60,059 bases of DNA from an uncultured Butyricimonas sp. (GTDB lineage: Bacteria; Bacteroidota; Bacteroidia; Bacteroidales; Marinifilaceae): contig CALUMT010000006.1 of assembly GCA_944321845.1 (NCBI GenBank), positions 1 through 60,059 of the forward strand, given 5' to 3'. The notes under the pieces were generated by a model. It worked only from the letters and a program-made list of their open reading frames with translations, was not told the DNA's origin and did no database searches. Positions 26,095 through 35,984 of this stretch are shown piece by piece. The first letter of the stretch is position 1. The number at the start of each line of letters is the position of its first letter. The translations under genes were made by a program, and so were the position numbers.

Positions 26095-28107
26095 ATGGTA
26101 GAGAAAAAGAAAAACGATAACTTTAATTTTCCCCCTGTCGGAGGGAAATCACCCAAAACGCCCAAGATGAACGGATACTGGATGTATATCCTGATATTCG
26201 CGATCATTATCGGGTTCCAATTCTTCGGGTTGTCGGCCAGCCCGGAAAAAACAAGCTGGCAGAAGGTCAAAACTTCCCTGCTGGACAAACAGGAGATTCA
26301 ACGGTTAGTCGCCATCTCCAATTCCGGGGAGGTGGAAGTGTACCTGAAACCGGACAAAATCGAGAATCACGCCGACCTGGTGGCCCGCGGTTTCAAGAAT
26401 AACCAGAAAGGCCCGCATTACGTGTTCACGGTGGGTTCCTTCGAGGCTTTCGAGCAGAACATGCGGGAAGCCCAGAAAGAACTTCCCGAAGACCAATGGA
26501 TAGAAATCGTGTACGAGTCGGAATACAAGTGGACGGATTTCTTCTCGCTGATATTCCCGTTGTTGCTGATTGTCGGCATCTGGTTTATCTTCTTCCGCCG
26601 GATGAATAAAAGCATGGGCGGCGGAGGTGGAAGCGGTATATTCAACGTGGGCAAATCCAAGGCCAAATTATTTGATCGGGAATCCAATATCAAAATCACA
26701 TTCAAGGATGTAGCCGGACTGGCTGAGGCCAAGCAGGAAGTGGAAGAAATCGTATCCTTCCTGAAAAACCCGGACAAATACACCAAGCTGGGAGGAAAAA
26801 TCCCGAAAGGTGCGTTGCTGGTCGGCCCTCCGGGAACAGGTAAGACCTTGATGGCAAAAGCCATGGCGGGAGAGGCAAACGTACCCTTCTTCTCGATGTC
26901 CGGTTCGGATTTCGTGGAGATGTTCGTGGGTGTGGGAGCTTCCCGGGTTCGCGACCTGTTCCAGCAAGCAAAAGCGAAAGCCCCGTGTATCGTGTTCATC
27001 GACGAGATTGACGCCATCGGGCGCGCCCGCGGCAAAAACCCGAACATGGGAGCCAACGACGAGCGCGAGAATACGCTGAACCAATTGCTCACGGAGATGG
27101 ACGGATTCGAGACGAATTCTGGAGTCATCATCATCGCGGCCACGAACCGCGCAGATATACTGGACAGTGCATTGTTACGTGCCGGCCGATTCGACAGACA
27201 AATCAACGTGGACCTTCCGGAATTGAAAGACCGGGAAGCCATTTTCAAGGTACACTTGAAACCACTGAGACTGGCGCAGGATATTGACATCAGTTTCCTG
27301 GCCAAGCAGACCCCTGGTTTCTCCGGGGCGGATATTGCCAACGTGGCCAATGAAGCCGCCTTGATTGCTGCCCGTAAAGATAAATCAGCCGTGGACAAGC
27401 AGGACTTCCTGGATGCCATCGACCGTATCGTGGGCGGTTTGGAAAATCGCAGCAAGATGATCAAACCGAGCGAAAAACGGAATATCGCCTACCACGAGGC
27501 CGGACATGCCACGGTATCCTGGCTGTTGCAACATGCCCATCCGCTGTTGAAAGTGACTATCGTACCGCGAGGCAAAGCCCTGGGAGCCGCCTGGTATTTA
27601 CCCCAGGAACGCCAGATAACCACCAAGGACCAGTTGCTTGACCAAATGTGCTCCCTGCTTGGAGGACGGGCCGCCGAAGAACTGGTGTTCAACGAAATCT
27701 CCACGGGTGCCCAGAATGACCTGGAGCGGGCCACGAAGCAGGCTTACGCCATGGTTTCCATCTTCGGTATGAGCGAGAAGGTCGGCATGTTGAGTTACTA
27801 CGATTCCACCGGCCAAAGCGATTTCAGCTTCACGAAGCCCTATTCCGAGAAAACGGCCGAATTGATTGACTCCGAAGTGAAAGAGATGATTTCTACCGCC
27901 TACGAACGTGCCAAAACTATCCTGAGAGAACATCAGGAACAGCATAAACAAGTGGCTGAATTACTGATCGAGAAAGAAGTGATCTTCAGTGATGACCTGG
28001 AGCGGATCTTGGGTAAACGCCCTTGGGACGAGGATGAGGATAATCAATCCAAAGAAGAGTCTACAGAGACAGAAAGTGTAATCGAAAATAATCGTGACGG
28101 TGAGTAA
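26095..28107 (+). CDS. ftsH: ATP-dependent zinc metalloprotease FtsH
   Basis: A 670-residue inner-membrane AAA+ protease that extracts and degrades membrane and short-lived proteins. Two membrane helices (about 28-45 and 150-168) flank a periplasmic domain. A Gly-rich linker leads into the AAA module with Walker A GPPGTGKT at 244-251, Walker B in [15 protein letters not shown], and the SRH segment [19 protein letters not shown]. The M41 protease zinc site HEAGH is at 467-471. The C-terminal tail is acidic. The start codon is ATG at 26095, because the frame upstream of it overlaps rsfS. It overlaps cdsA by 14 bp. Confidence 0.97.
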   Translation: MVEKKKNDNFNFPPVGGKSPKTPKMNGYWMYILIFAIIIGFQFFGLSASPEKTSWQKVKTSLLDKQEIQRLVAISNSGEVEVYLKPDKIENHADLVARGFKNNQKGPHYVFTVGSFEAFEQNMREAQKELPEDQWIEIVYESEYKWTDFFSLIFPLLLIVGIWFIFFRRMNKSMGGGGGSGIFNVGKSKAKLFDRESNIKITFKDVAGLAEAKQEVEEIVSFLKNPDKYTKLGGKIPKGALLVGPPGTGKTLMAKAMAGEANVPFFSMSGSDFVEMFVGVGASRVRDLFQQAKAKAPCIVFIDEIDAIGRARGKNPNMGANDERENTLNQLLTEMDGFETNSGVIIIAATNRADILDSALLRAGRFDRQINVDLPELKDREAIFKVHLKPLRLAQDIDISFLAKQTPGFSGADIANVANEAALIAARKDKSAVDKQDFLDAIDRIVGGLENRSKMIKPSEKRNIAYHEAGHATVSWLLQHAHPLLKVTIVPRGKALGAAWYLPQERQITTKDQLLDQMCSLLGGRAAEELVFNEISTGAQNDLERATKQAYAMVSIFGMSEKVGMLSYYDSTGQSDFSFTKPYSEKTAELIDSEVKEMISTAYERAKTILREHQEQHKQVAELLIEKEVIFSDDLERILGKRPWDEDEDNQSKEESTETESVIENNRDGE

Positions 28108-28909
28108 TTTTTTAAAAAGAACTATCAGCGGCTTTTTATTTGTCGTGATTCTAACAGGGTGTATCTTCATACACCCTATTTGCTTTTATGTGCTATTCTT
28201 CGTGATCAACATCCTGGGACTGGTGGAGTTCAGCCGGATGGCAAAACACATGAATATCCACGTGAACCTGGTATTTTGTATCATTTGCGGTAGCGTATTA
28301 TTTACGGTCGGATTCCTGCACAATTACATCAACTACTGGGACGGATACCTGTTTTTCTTTCTCCTGACCTTCATTATGGCCATTCGGGAACTCTACCGGA
28401 ACAAGGGAAACGGTTTTATGAATCTTGCATTTTCCTATTATGCCATTCTGTATATCAGTCTACCATTCACGCTACTGATATATCTACCCTACCAAACCTC
28501 GGGAACCTGGATGCCGGAAATCATTTTTTTCCCTTTCCTGCTGGTATGGATTAATGACACGTTTGCCTATTTATTCGGCTGTAAGTTCGGCAAGCATAAA
28601 TTATTCCCACGTATATCTCCCAAGAAATCCTGGGAAGGAGCTATCGGCGGTGGAATCATGACCATTGTTATCGGGCTACTCGTGGCGCCATACATCGAAG
28701 GCTACACAATTGTGGATACTGCAATCATCTCCTGCATTGTTGTCGTATTCGGCATCTACGGTGATTTATTGGAATCGTTGTTTAAACGAAGTATTGAGGT
28801 CAAAGACTCCGGTAATATCTTACCGGGACACGGGGGAATACTCGACCGATTCGACGCCATCATTTTCACGATTCCGGCAATTTTTGTTTATATGGAATTC
28901 ATGTATTAA
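28094..28909 (+). CDS. cdsA: Phosphatidate cytidylyltransferase
   Basis: A 271-residue polytopic membrane enzyme that makes CDP-diacylglycerol from phosphatidic acid and CTP. The CdsA signature is complete near the C-terminus: ESLFKRSIEVKDSGNILPGH followed by GGILDRFD. About eight hydrophobic helices precede and surround it. The start must be GTG (28094 or 28100) because no ATG opens the frame near the first helix; the start lies inside ftsH and suggests translational coupling. It is followed by psd, the next phospholipid enzyme but one in phosphatidylethanolamine synthesis. Confidence 0.95.
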   Translation: MTVSNFLKRTISGFLFVVILTGCIFIHPICFYVLFFVINILGLVEFSRMAKHMNIHVNLVFCIICGSVLFTVGFLHNYINYWDGYLFFFLLTFIMAIRELYRNKGNGFMNLAFSYYAILYISLPFTLLIYLPYQTSGTWMPEIIFFPFLLVWINDTFAYLFGCKFGKHKLFPRISPKKSWEGAIGGGIMTIVIGLLVAPYIEGYTIVDTAIISCIVVVFGIYGDLLESLFKRSIEVKDSGNILPGHGGILDRFDAIIFTIPAIFVYMEFMY

Positions 28910-28936
28910 TTTTGCCATCCATTAAACTAAAAAGCT

Positions 28937-29608
28937 ATGAAGATACATAAGGCAGGTTATTTGCTACTTATCAAAATATTTATAATCCTGATGATTATAA
29001 ACGCATTAGTATTTGCTTTCATCGGCAACCTGCAAATATGCCGCATCACCATCGGCGTTAGCACTATATTTTATTTGCTTATCGTGAATTTCTTCCGTTT
29101 CCCGAAACGCCACATTCAGGTGGACGACAACACGATATTATGCCCGGCTGACGGTAAAATAGTCGTGATAGAAGAAACGTTTGAACCCGAGTACCTGAAA
29201 TGCCAATGTATTCAGGTGTCGGTTTTCATGAATATTTTCAACGTACACATAAACTGGTACGCCATCAACGGAATCATAAAATACTTCAAATACCACAAGG
29301 GAAGATACATGGCAGCCTACCTGCCAAAATCCTCAACGGAGAACGAACGGACGACCATTGCCATCCAAGCACATAACGGACAAGAGATCGTGATGCGCCA
29401 GATTGCAGGAGCAATGGCCAAACGTATTGTTTCTTACGCGGTAGTAGGGAACAAAGCCCGCCAAGACCACCACGCAGGTTTTATCAAATTCGGCTCAAGG
29501 GTGGATTTGTACCTGCCCCTCGATACCCAAATCAAAGTGAAACTTGGAGAGAAGGTGATAGGGTCTCAAACTATTATCGGAACATTTTCAAATCAAGGAT
29601 CTAAATAA
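28937..29608 (+). CDS. psd: Phosphatidylserine decarboxylase, short form
   Basis: A 223-residue proenzyme of the short Psd family, which converts phosphatidylserine to phosphatidylethanolamine. Two hydrophobic segments at the N-terminus anchor it to the membrane. VFMNIFNVHINW is the conserved block that includes the catalytic His. The self-cleavage site is the GS in FIKFGSRVDLYLP (Ser187), which becomes the pyruvoyl group. It lies 27 bp after cdsA and 13 bp before panB. Together with cdsA it supplies the main membrane phospholipid. Confidence 0.95.
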   Translation: MKIHKAGYLLLIKIFIILMIINALVFAFIGNLQICRITIGVSTIFYLLIVNFFRFPKRHIQVDDNTILCPADGKIVVIEETFEPEYLKCQCIQVSVFMNIFNVHINWYAINGIIKYFKYHKGRYMAAYLPKSSTENERTTIAIQAHNGQEIVMRQIAGAMAKRIVSYAVVGNKARQDHHAGFIKFGSRVDLYLPLDTQIKVKLGEKVIGSQTIIGTFSNQGSK

Positions 29609-29621
29609 GTCTTAGCAAGTC

Positions 29622-30437
29622 ATGTCAGTTCACAAGCAAATAAAGAAAGTCACTACCCACGTGTTGTCCGAAATGAAACTAAAGGGGGAGAAAATCAGTA
29701 TGCTCACGGCTTACGATTTCTCAATGGCACAGATTATTGATAAAGCAGGGATAGATGTCATCCTCGTGGGAGATTCCGCTTCCAATGTTATGGCAGGACA
29801 CGAGACGACGCTACCGATCACACTTGACCAGATGATCTATCACGGGGCATCCGTGGTAAGAGGGGTTGAACGGGCCTTGGTAGTCGTGGACATGCCTTTC
29901 GGCAGTTACCAGGGAAATAGTAAAGAAGCCCTTAGTTCTGCCATCAGAATCATGAAAGAAACAAGCGCGGATGCCGTAAAGATGGAGGGTGGAAAAGAAA
30001 TTATCGAGTCGGTTAACCGCATCTTATCTGCGGGTATTCCCGTTATGGGGCACCTGGGATTAACGCCTCAAAGCATCCACAAATTCGGGACATACGCCGT
30101 ACGCGCCCAAAAAGAAACAGAAGCCGAAAATCTAATAGCAGATGCACATGCCTTGGAAGAGGCCGGATGTTTCGCCATCGTTCTGGAAAAGGTCCCCGCG
30201 GCATTGGCAGCTCGTGTCACACGGGAGGTAACCATCCCGATTATTGGAATCGGTGCTGGCGGTGGCGTAGACGGACAAGTGTTGGTTGTGCATGATATGC
30301 TGGGAATCAATCAGGAATTCTCACCAAGATTCTTGCGGCGCTACCATAATTTATACGCGGAAATAACAGGAGCCGTGACGAATTATATCCAAGATGTCAA
30401 AAGCCGCAATTTCCCCAATGAAAGAGAACAATATTGA
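29622..30437 (+). CDS. panB: 3-methyl-2-oxobutanoate hydroxymethyltransferase
   Basis: A 271-residue PanB, the first committed step of pantothenate (and so coenzyme A) synthesis: it adds a hydroxymethyl group from methylene-tetrahydrofolate to ketoisovalerate. Hallmarks are [60 protein letters not shown] and the C-terminal [18 protein letters not shown]. The Mg-binding Asp of DSASN and the catalytic Glu of VLEKVPA are present. It sits in a run with cdsA, psd and a pseudouridine synthase gene; panC and panD are not in the window. Confidence 0.97.
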   Translation: MSVHKQIKKVTTHVLSEMKLKGEKISMLTAYDFSMAQIIDKAGIDVILVGDSASNVMAGHETTLPITLDQMIYHGASVVRGVERALVVVDMPFGSYQGNSKEALSSAIRIMKETSADAVKMEGGKEIIESVNRILSAGIPVMGHLGLTPQSIHKFGTYAVRAQKETEAENLIADAHALEEAGCFAIVLEKVPAALAARVTREVTIPIIGIGAGGGVDGQVLVVHDMLGINQEFSPRFLRRYHNLYAEITGAVTNYIQDVKSRNFPNEREQY

Positions 30438-30450
30438 GAAGATAACGGTT

Positions 30451-31146
30451 ATGAAAGATTTAGAAATATTATACGAGGACAATCACATTATCGCGGTAAA
30501 CAAACAGATTTCCGATATTGTACAGGAGGATCCAAGTGGAGATACACCCCTGAGCGAAAAAGTGAAAGCCTATATCAAGGAGAAATATAACAAACCCGGA
30601 GATGTATTTCTCGGGATTCCTCACCGGGTGGATCGCCCCGTGAGCGGTGTCGTGCTTTTCGCCAAAACCAGCAAAGCCCTGGTGCGATTGAACAAAATGT
30701 TCCAGGAACGTGATGAAGAAATAACGAAAATATATTGGGCCATTGTAGGAAACCTGCCGGAGGAAGAAGAAGGAACATTGATACACTATCTTGTTCGAGA
30801 TAGCGAGAAGAACAAATCTTACGCTTATAACCAGCCCAAGAAGAATGCCAAGAAAGCCGTACTCAAGTATCAGCTTTTAGGTTGTGCACAACGGTATTAC
30901 CTGCTGGAGGTAACGTTATGCACGGGACGCCATCACCAAATCCGTTGCCAATTGGCCAAAATCGGTTGTCCCATCAAAGGGGATTTAAAATATGGATTCC
31001 CGCGTTCCAATGAAGGAGGCGGTATAAACCTGCATGCCCGCTCCATAACTTTTGTTCACCCCGTGAAGCAAGAGAAAATCACCATCATGGCCCCTCCCCC
31101 ATTAAATGACAGTTTATGGAAGTTCTTCTATGAAAATCTAAAGTAA
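30451..31146 (+). CDS. RluA-family RNA pseudouridine synthase
   Basis: A protein of about 231 residues that isomerises uridine to pseudouridine in rRNA or tRNA. The catalytic motif HRVDRPVSGVVLFAKTSKAL carries the nucleophilic Asp at about residue 60, and GRHHQIRCQLAKIGCPIKGD and LHARSITFVHP complete the family pattern. There is no S4 domain in front, as in the short RluA/TruC-like group. I use the ATG at 30451: translation from 30394 or 30418 would overlap panB and add residues without family likeness. The position modified cannot be predicted. Confidence 0.92.
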   Translation: MKDLEILYEDNHIIAVNKQISDIVQEDPSGDTPLSEKVKAYIKEKYNKPGDVFLGIPHRVDRPVSGVVLFAKTSKALVRLNKMFQERDEEITKIYWAIVGNLPEEEEGTLIHYLVRDSEKNKSYAYNQPKKNAKKAVLKYQLLGCAQRYYLLEVTLCTGRHHQIRCQLAKIGCPIKGDLKYGFPRSNEGGGINLHARSITFVHPVKQEKITIMAPPPLNDSLWKFFYENLK

Positions 31147-31199
31147 ACTTGTAAATATTAGGCTTCGCAAAATATTAATCACCCCAAATACACAGAAAC

Positions 31200-32303
31200 A
31201 TGAAAAAGTTAATTTTAGGTGCGTTATTTTCATTATGTTATTTCGCCCTTTTTGCACAAAACTCCTACAACATCACTTTCGTGAACAAGTACAAGGGAGA
31301 GAATTTTAAACCGGAGAAAATATACTTATTTTCTATCGAAGAGCGAATGGCTATTGACAGCACCACGGGAGAAAACGGGACTTTCACGTTAAAAGGAAAT
31401 GCCAGAATGCCACAACTTGTATCCATTTGTGGGGATAATAAAGGGATGCAAGTAGTTGTAGCCTTCATCCTTGATGAAACAAACACCAATATCACCTTAG
31501 AGAATGGTGTACAATTTGACGGATCAGACATAAATCGCAATATGATCCAAGTCATGACGACAATTTCCCAAGGAAGTATGGCTCAAATGCAACTGCAACA
31601 AGAAGCAGGCATGTTATCAGAAAAATACAACGGACAACTACCGGATACTACAGCCCAACGACTGGATCAGGCATGGTCAAACATTGTACAGAATCAATTG
31701 GCAGCGTTGAAGAATGGTATCATCTCGAATAAAGACAACATGGCACCCGTGTATTTTCTGTTGAACTATGCAGAAGCTTTAGAGGTTGATTTCGTGGATA
31801 ATTTCTTAAAAGATTACAAGTATCGGGACAACGTGTTATTAAAGAAAACTCTCCAATACCTGGAAACGGCCAAAAGAAAAGTTACTGGAGTTCAATTCAC
31901 TGACTTCACCATGACCGATATAAAAGGAGAAAACCGCAAATTATCCGACTATGCCGGTAAAGGAAATTACGTTTTAGTAGACTTCTGGGCATCCTGGTGC
32001 GGCCCATGCCGTGGAGAAATGCCTAACGTGGTAAAAGCTTACGAGCAATATCACCCCAAAGGTTTTGAGATTATCGGAGTTTCCTTAGACAATAAAAAAG
32101 AGGCCTGGGAGCAAGCTGTTAAAGAATTGGGAATGAGTTGGCCACAGTTATCCGACTTGAAAGGATGGCAATGCGAAGCAGCCCAGTTATATGGAGTAAC
32201 TGGTATTCCCATGACTTTATTAATTGACCCGGAAGGGAAAATTGCCGCTGTCGGTTTAAGAGGCGAAGAACTTTTACAGAAGCTGGCAGAAATCTACAAG
32301 TAA
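31200..32303 (+). CDS. TlpA-like thiol-disulfide oxidoreductase with DUF4369
   Basis: A 367-residue exported protein. A signal peptide (to FAQN) is followed by a beta-rich DUF4369-type domain (about 22-125), a helical middle, and a C-terminal AhpC/TSA-Redoxin domain with VDFWASWCGPCRGEMPNV at about residue 260. The CGPC site predicts thiol-disulfide exchange in the periplasm, for example for cytochrome maturation or envelope protein quality control. It differs from the two thioredoxins at 2-4 kb, where the thioredoxin domain is at the N-terminus. It is 53 bp after the pseudouridine synthase gene and ends at a clear terminator. Confidence 0.92.
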   Translation: MKKLILGALFSLCYFALFAQNSYNITFVNKYKGENFKPEKIYLFSIEERMAIDSTTGENGTFTLKGNARMPQLVSICGDNKGMQVVVAFILDETNTNITLENGVQFDGSDINRNMIQVMTTISQGSMAQMQLQQEAGMLSEKYNGQLPDTTAQRLDQAWSNIVQNQLAALKNGIISNKDNMAPVYFLLNYAEALEVDFVDNFLKDYKYRDNVLLKKTLQYLETAKRKVTGVQFTDFTMTDIKGENRKLSDYAGKGNYVLVDFWASWCGPCRGEMPNVVKAYEQYHPKGFEIIGVSLDNKKEAWEQAVKELGMSWPQLSDLKGWQCEAAQLYGVTGIPMTLLIDPEGKIAAVGLRGEELLQKLAEIYK

Positions 32304-32316
32304 TACCTGCTTTCTG

Positions 32317-32358
32317 AAAATCCCCCCCAAAAGAAGATTACTTTTGAGGGGGATTTTT
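32317..32358 (+). terminator. Terminator after TlpA-like gene
   Basis: AAATCCCCCCCAAAAG and CTTTTGAGGGGGATTT form a long stem around a 7-nt loop, with T residues at its end. It closes the run that begins at rsfS. Confidence 0.85.
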
Positions 32359-32419
32359 CATGTCATCAATTCTCTATTAAAGAGGAAATTTCATTACTTT
32401 CGCCTACAAAGAATCACGT

Positions 32420-33595
32420 ATGATGACACCCGAAATAATTGCATTTATCCGAGAACACGAGAACGATGACATTCATAAATTATTGCTCTCCGCACAAAAA
32501 TATCCAGGTATAGATGTAGGCTTTGCAGTAGATCAGATCATTGCCCGCAAATCAATGAGGGACAAGGTACCCGAATGGTATCAACACGAGGATTTAATAT
32601 ACCCCTCCACCCTTTCAACGGAACAATGCTCATCAGAAGCAACAGCCCGTTACAAGCAACAATTAATGAGGGGTAATATCCTATGCGATTTAACAGGAGG
32701 ACTTGGAATTGATTCCTACTATTTCTCCAAAGTTGCACGGCAAGTATTTTACGTGGAAACCATACAACATTATCAAGAGGCTGCACAATATAATTTCCGT
32801 ATACTCCATGCCAACAACATTCAATGTATAGCCGGGAATGCCTACGAGATTGCCTCCCAGATAACGGCGGACACTTTTTATATCGATCCGGCCAGACGGA
32901 CAAATATAAACAAACGGGTATTTGCCCTTTCAGATTGTGAACCTAATGTGCTGGAATTAAAATCTATCATGCTTGAGAAAGCCAGTCGAGTAATCATCAA
33001 AATCTCCCCGATGGCCGATATTTCAGAAACATTACGCCTCCTACCGGAGATTCAGGAAATACATGTCGTCGCGGTAAAAAATGAATGCAAAGAAATCCTC
33101 CTTGTGCTGGAAAAAGCCGCATGTTCATCACCTGTCCCAATACACACGATCAACATTACGCCACAATCCTCGCAGACATTCTCTTTCAATTTACAAGCAG
33201 AACGGGAGGCCCCGGTTGCCATCGCGACCGCAATTGACCAGTATCTATATGAACCCAATGCGGCCATTTTAAAAAGCGGAGCATTTAAAATGCTCGCCGC
33301 TCACTTCGCTCTAAAAAAATTAGATATAAATAGCCACCTGTACACGTCCGACCGGCTCGTTACCGAATTTCCCGGGAGAGTCTTCCGCGTGGAAAAAGTC
33401 ATCAATTTCTCGGACAAAAACCTCAAGGAAGTCCACAAGACATTGCCCAAAGCAAATATAACCACACGCAATTTCCCGCTCTCCGTCGATGCCCTCCGCA
33501 ATAAAAGCAGGATCAAGGAAGGCGGTGAGATTTATCTCTTCGCCACGACTCTAAATCCTAAACGTCCCCTGCTCGTCATCTCCCGAAAAGCATAG
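32420..33595 (+). CDS. Class I SAM-dependent methyltransferase, THUMP-like C-terminus
   Basis: A 391-residue protein. The middle has a Rossmann methyltransferase core: ILCDLTGGLGIDSYYFSKVA binds S-adenosylmethionine (about residue 88-107), YVETIQHYQEAAQ follows, and DTFYIDPARR has the Asp-Pro of the catalytic loop. The N-terminus is helical. The C-terminal 100 residues (FPGRVFRVEKVINFSDKNLK and after) match the THUMP-like domain that follows such methyltransferases in Bacteroidota. The substrate is probably an RNA, but this is inference. The gene stands alone between a terminator and the DUF4251 gene. Confidence 0.88.
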   Translation: MMTPEIIAFIREHENDDIHKLLLSAQKYPGIDVGFAVDQIIARKSMRDKVPEWYQHEDLIYPSTLSTEQCSSEATARYKQQLMRGNILCDLTGGLGIDSYYFSKVARQVFYVETIQHYQEAAQYNFRILHANNIQCIAGNAYEIASQITADTFYIDPARRTNINKRVFALSDCEPNVLELKSIMLEKASRVIIKISPMADISETLRLLPEIQEIHVVAVKNECKEILLVLEKAACSSPVPIHTINITPQSSQTFSFNLQAEREAPVAIATAIDQYLYEPNAAILKSGAFKMLAAHFALKKLDINSHLYTSDRLVTEFPGRVFRVEKVINFSDKNLKEVHKTLPKANITTRNFPLSVDALRNKSRIKEGGEIYLFATTLNPKRPLLVISRKA

Positions 33596-33696
33596 GATCA
33601 CGTTTTATACCGCGAATTCCGACACCGCAAACGATGTTAAATATTTGGTACACCATTTGCTATGAAATAAAATATAATATAAAAAACAATTAGGAT

Positions 33697-34272
33697 ATGA
33701 GAACACTAAGAACTATTATGCCAATTATTGCTTTAGTCTTCATCGGACTTACAACAATGGCTGAGAAAAAACAGAACGTCGATACGGCTGCTTTCAATAA
33801 AATGGTCAATCTCATCAAGAGTAAAAATTTCTATGTCAATGTAGATGCCGCATTCCCATCCGGGAACGGTTCCATCACGGTGGACACCAAATATGGAAGC
33901 AAGCGAATCGGAGGAGAAGGATACGTTTCTCTCGCGAGCAATCCGGGAGAATTATTCATCATGGATACCGTGGTCACCGGTCACATGCCATTTTTCGGAA
34001 GAGCATATTCCATTCCTTACGGGGAGGGTGGCGGTATGGAATTCACTAAAACAAAACTGGAGAAAGAATCCATCAATGTCGTTCAAAAAAAGAAGAAACA
34101 ATATGTTGAATACAAATTCAGCGTAAGAAAGGACAACGACTTAATTACCTTCCGTCTGGAAATATACAGCAATGGGAAATGTTCTGTAAACGTGCATAGT
34201 AACAACCGGGCAAGTATTTCCTACGCGGGAGAAGTAACCCCTATCCCTGAAGATAAAAAACAATATTTATAA
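33697..34272 (+). CDS. DUF4251 domain protein, exported
   Basis: A 191-residue protein with an N-terminal hydrophobic signal (MRTLRTIMPIIALVFIGLTT) and a DUF4251 domain. The conserved central block is GHMPFFGRAYSIPYGEGGGM, typical of this Bacteroidota-only family of unknown function, thought to be periplasmic. The first residues after the signal (VDTAAFNKMVNLIKSKNFYV) are also typical. It lies alone between the methyltransferase and acyl-CoA ligase genes. No role can be assigned. Confidence 0.85.
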   Translation: MRTLRTIMPIIALVFIGLTTMAEKKQNVDTAAFNKMVNLIKSKNFYVNVDAAFPSGNGSITVDTKYGSKRIGGEGYVSLASNPGELFIMDTVVTGHMPFFGRAYSIPYGEGGGMEFTKTKLEKESINVVQKKKKQYVEYKFSVRKDNDLITFRLEIYSNGKCSVNVHSNNRASISYAGEVTPIPEDKKQYL

Positions 34273-34292
34273 GAATATCCAAAATAACTTCG

Positions 34293-34320
34293 TATATTTG
34301 ACTTGTATCACTTAAGTCAA
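34293..34320 (+). promoter_or_regulatory. -7 box and inverted repeat at the acyl-CoA ligase start
   Basis: TATATTTG (34293-34300) fits TAnnTTTG with no visible -33 box. Overlapping it, TTGACTT (34298-34304) and AAGTCAA (34314-34320) form a perfect inverted repeat that reaches the first base of the start codon. It would suit a repressor site. Confidence 0.5.
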
Positions 34321-35978
34321 TGACGAAAATGGAAGAGAATTTTTTATCATATATAGAAAACAGTATCAAGGAAAACTGGGATCGCCCAGCTTTAACGGAT
34401 TACAAGGGTGTAAACTGTAACTATAAAGACGTAGCCCGCAAGATTGAAAAACTGCACATATTATTTGAACATGCAGGAATAAAGCAAGGTGACAAAATTG
34501 CATTATGCGGACGGAACTCTACAAATTGGGGAATTGCTTTCATGGCTATACTGACTTATAAAGCTGTGGCAATTCCCATTTTAAATGAGTTTAAACCGGA
34601 GAATATTCAAAATATTATAAACCATTCGGAAGCCCGTCTCCTATTTGTCGGCAGTATCGTGTGGGACAATCTAAAATCATTTGAATTACCGGCATTGGAA
34701 GGCATTATATGCATGGAAGACTATTCCATACATGAATCCCGAAACGCGCAACTCCTGGACGCCAGAAAACGCCTGAATGAATTATTCGGCAAGAAATTTC
34801 CTGATCGTTTTTCACCGGAAGATGTAAGCTACCCCAAAGATTCACTGGACGAACTCGCTATCATTAATTACACTTCCGGCACGACCAGTTCCTCCAAGGG
34901 GGTTATGCTCCCCTATCGCAGCCTGTGGTCAAACCTGACTTTTGCCTTCGAGGTTTTCGGGAAACTCCCGGAAGAACACGTCATATCCATGCTTCCCATG
35001 GCTCACATGTATGGATTAGCCTTCGAATTCATTTATGAATTCGCCAGTGGTGCGCACGTATTCTTTCTTACCCGTACACCGTCACCACAAATCATCGCGG
35101 AAGCATTCAGCCGCATAAAACCCAACCTGATCATTTCCGTTCCGCTTATTATCGAAAAAATCATACGCAAGAAAGTATTCCCCACGCTGGAAAAGCCCTT
35201 CATGAAGTTGATGCTCAACCTGCCCTTTATCGACAAAAAGATAAAACAAGCCATTCGACAGAAAGTCATCGATGCCTTCGGGGGCAATTTTAAAGAACTC
35301 ATCGTGGGAGGAGCCGCTCTTAATAAAGAAGTGGAAGAATTCCTACATGCCATTGAGTTCCCGTATACCGTTGGATACGGGATGACAGAATGCGGTCCTA
35401 TCCTCTCTTACGACGGATGGAAAACCTTCAAGCAAGGCTCTTGTGGTAAAACAGCCCCAAGAATGCAATTACGTATAGATTCCCCCAATCCCCAGGAGAT
35501 AGTAGGAGAAATCCTGGCCAAAGGAGATAACGTGATGCTCGGGTATTACAAAAATGAAGAAGCCACAAAAGCCGCCTTCACCCCCGACGGATGGCTGCGG
35601 ACAGGCGATCTCGGCCTCATCGACAAAGATGGTTACCTGTTCATCAAAGGAAGAAGCAAAAACATGATATTAGGCCCTTCCGGACAAAACATCTACCCGG
35701 AGGAGATTGAAGACCTACTAAATAACCAACCCTATGTTTCTGAATCAATCGTGGTGGACAGAGAAGGCAAACTAATCGCTCTGGTATACCCCGACTTTGA
35801 AGCCGCCGAAGTTGACAAGAAAAACACAGACGCAGCGTTACAGGAAGCCATGGAAGAAAATAGGGTTGAACTAAACAAGAGCTTACCGGCATACAGTCAG
35901 ATTCAACGTATCGAGATCTTTCACGAGGAATTCGAGAAAACACCTAAAAGAAGTATAAAACGGTACCTCTATCAATAA
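34320..35978 (+). CDS. Long-chain acyl-CoA synthetase/AMP-binding ligase
   Basis: A 552-residue AMP-forming ligase that activates a carboxylic acid, most likely a long-chain fatty acid, to its CoA ester. Motif A is INYTSGTTSSSKGVMLPY at about 180-200; YGMTECGPILSYDGW and the hinge WLRTGDLGLIDKDGYLFIKG, followed by RSKNMI, are all present. The C-terminal Lys of the SIKRYL segment is the likely catalytic lysine. The gene has its own promoter-like element with an inverted repeat and is followed after 6 bp by the Nramp transporter gene, an odd but probably co-transcribed partner. Confidence 0.93.
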   Translation: MTKMEENFLSYIENSIKENWDRPALTDYKGVNCNYKDVARKIEKLHILFEHAGIKQGDKIALCGRNSTNWGIAFMAILTYKAVAIPILNEFKPENIQNIINHSEARLLFVGSIVWDNLKSFELPALEGIICMEDYSIHESRNAQLLDARKRLNELFGKKFPDRFSPEDVSYPKDSLDELAIINYTSGTTSSSKGVMLPYRSLWSNLTFAFEVFGKLPEEHVISMLPMAHMYGLAFEFIYEFASGAHVFFLTRTPSPQIIAEAFSRIKPNLIISVPLIIEKIIRKKVFPTLEKPFMKLMLNLPFIDKKIKQAIRQKVIDAFGGNFKELIVGGAALNKEVEEFLHAIEFPYTVGYGMTECGPILSYDGWKTFKQGSCGKTAPRMQLRIDSPNPQEIVGEILAKGDNVMLGYYKNEEATKAAFTPDGWLRTGDLGLIDKDGYLFIKGRSKNMILGPSGQNIYPEEIEDLLNNQPYVSESIVVDREGKLIALVYPDFEAAEVDKKNTDAALQEAMEENRVELNKSLPAYSQIQRIEIFHEEFEKTPKRSIKRYLYQ

Positions 35979-35984
35979 ACAGAC

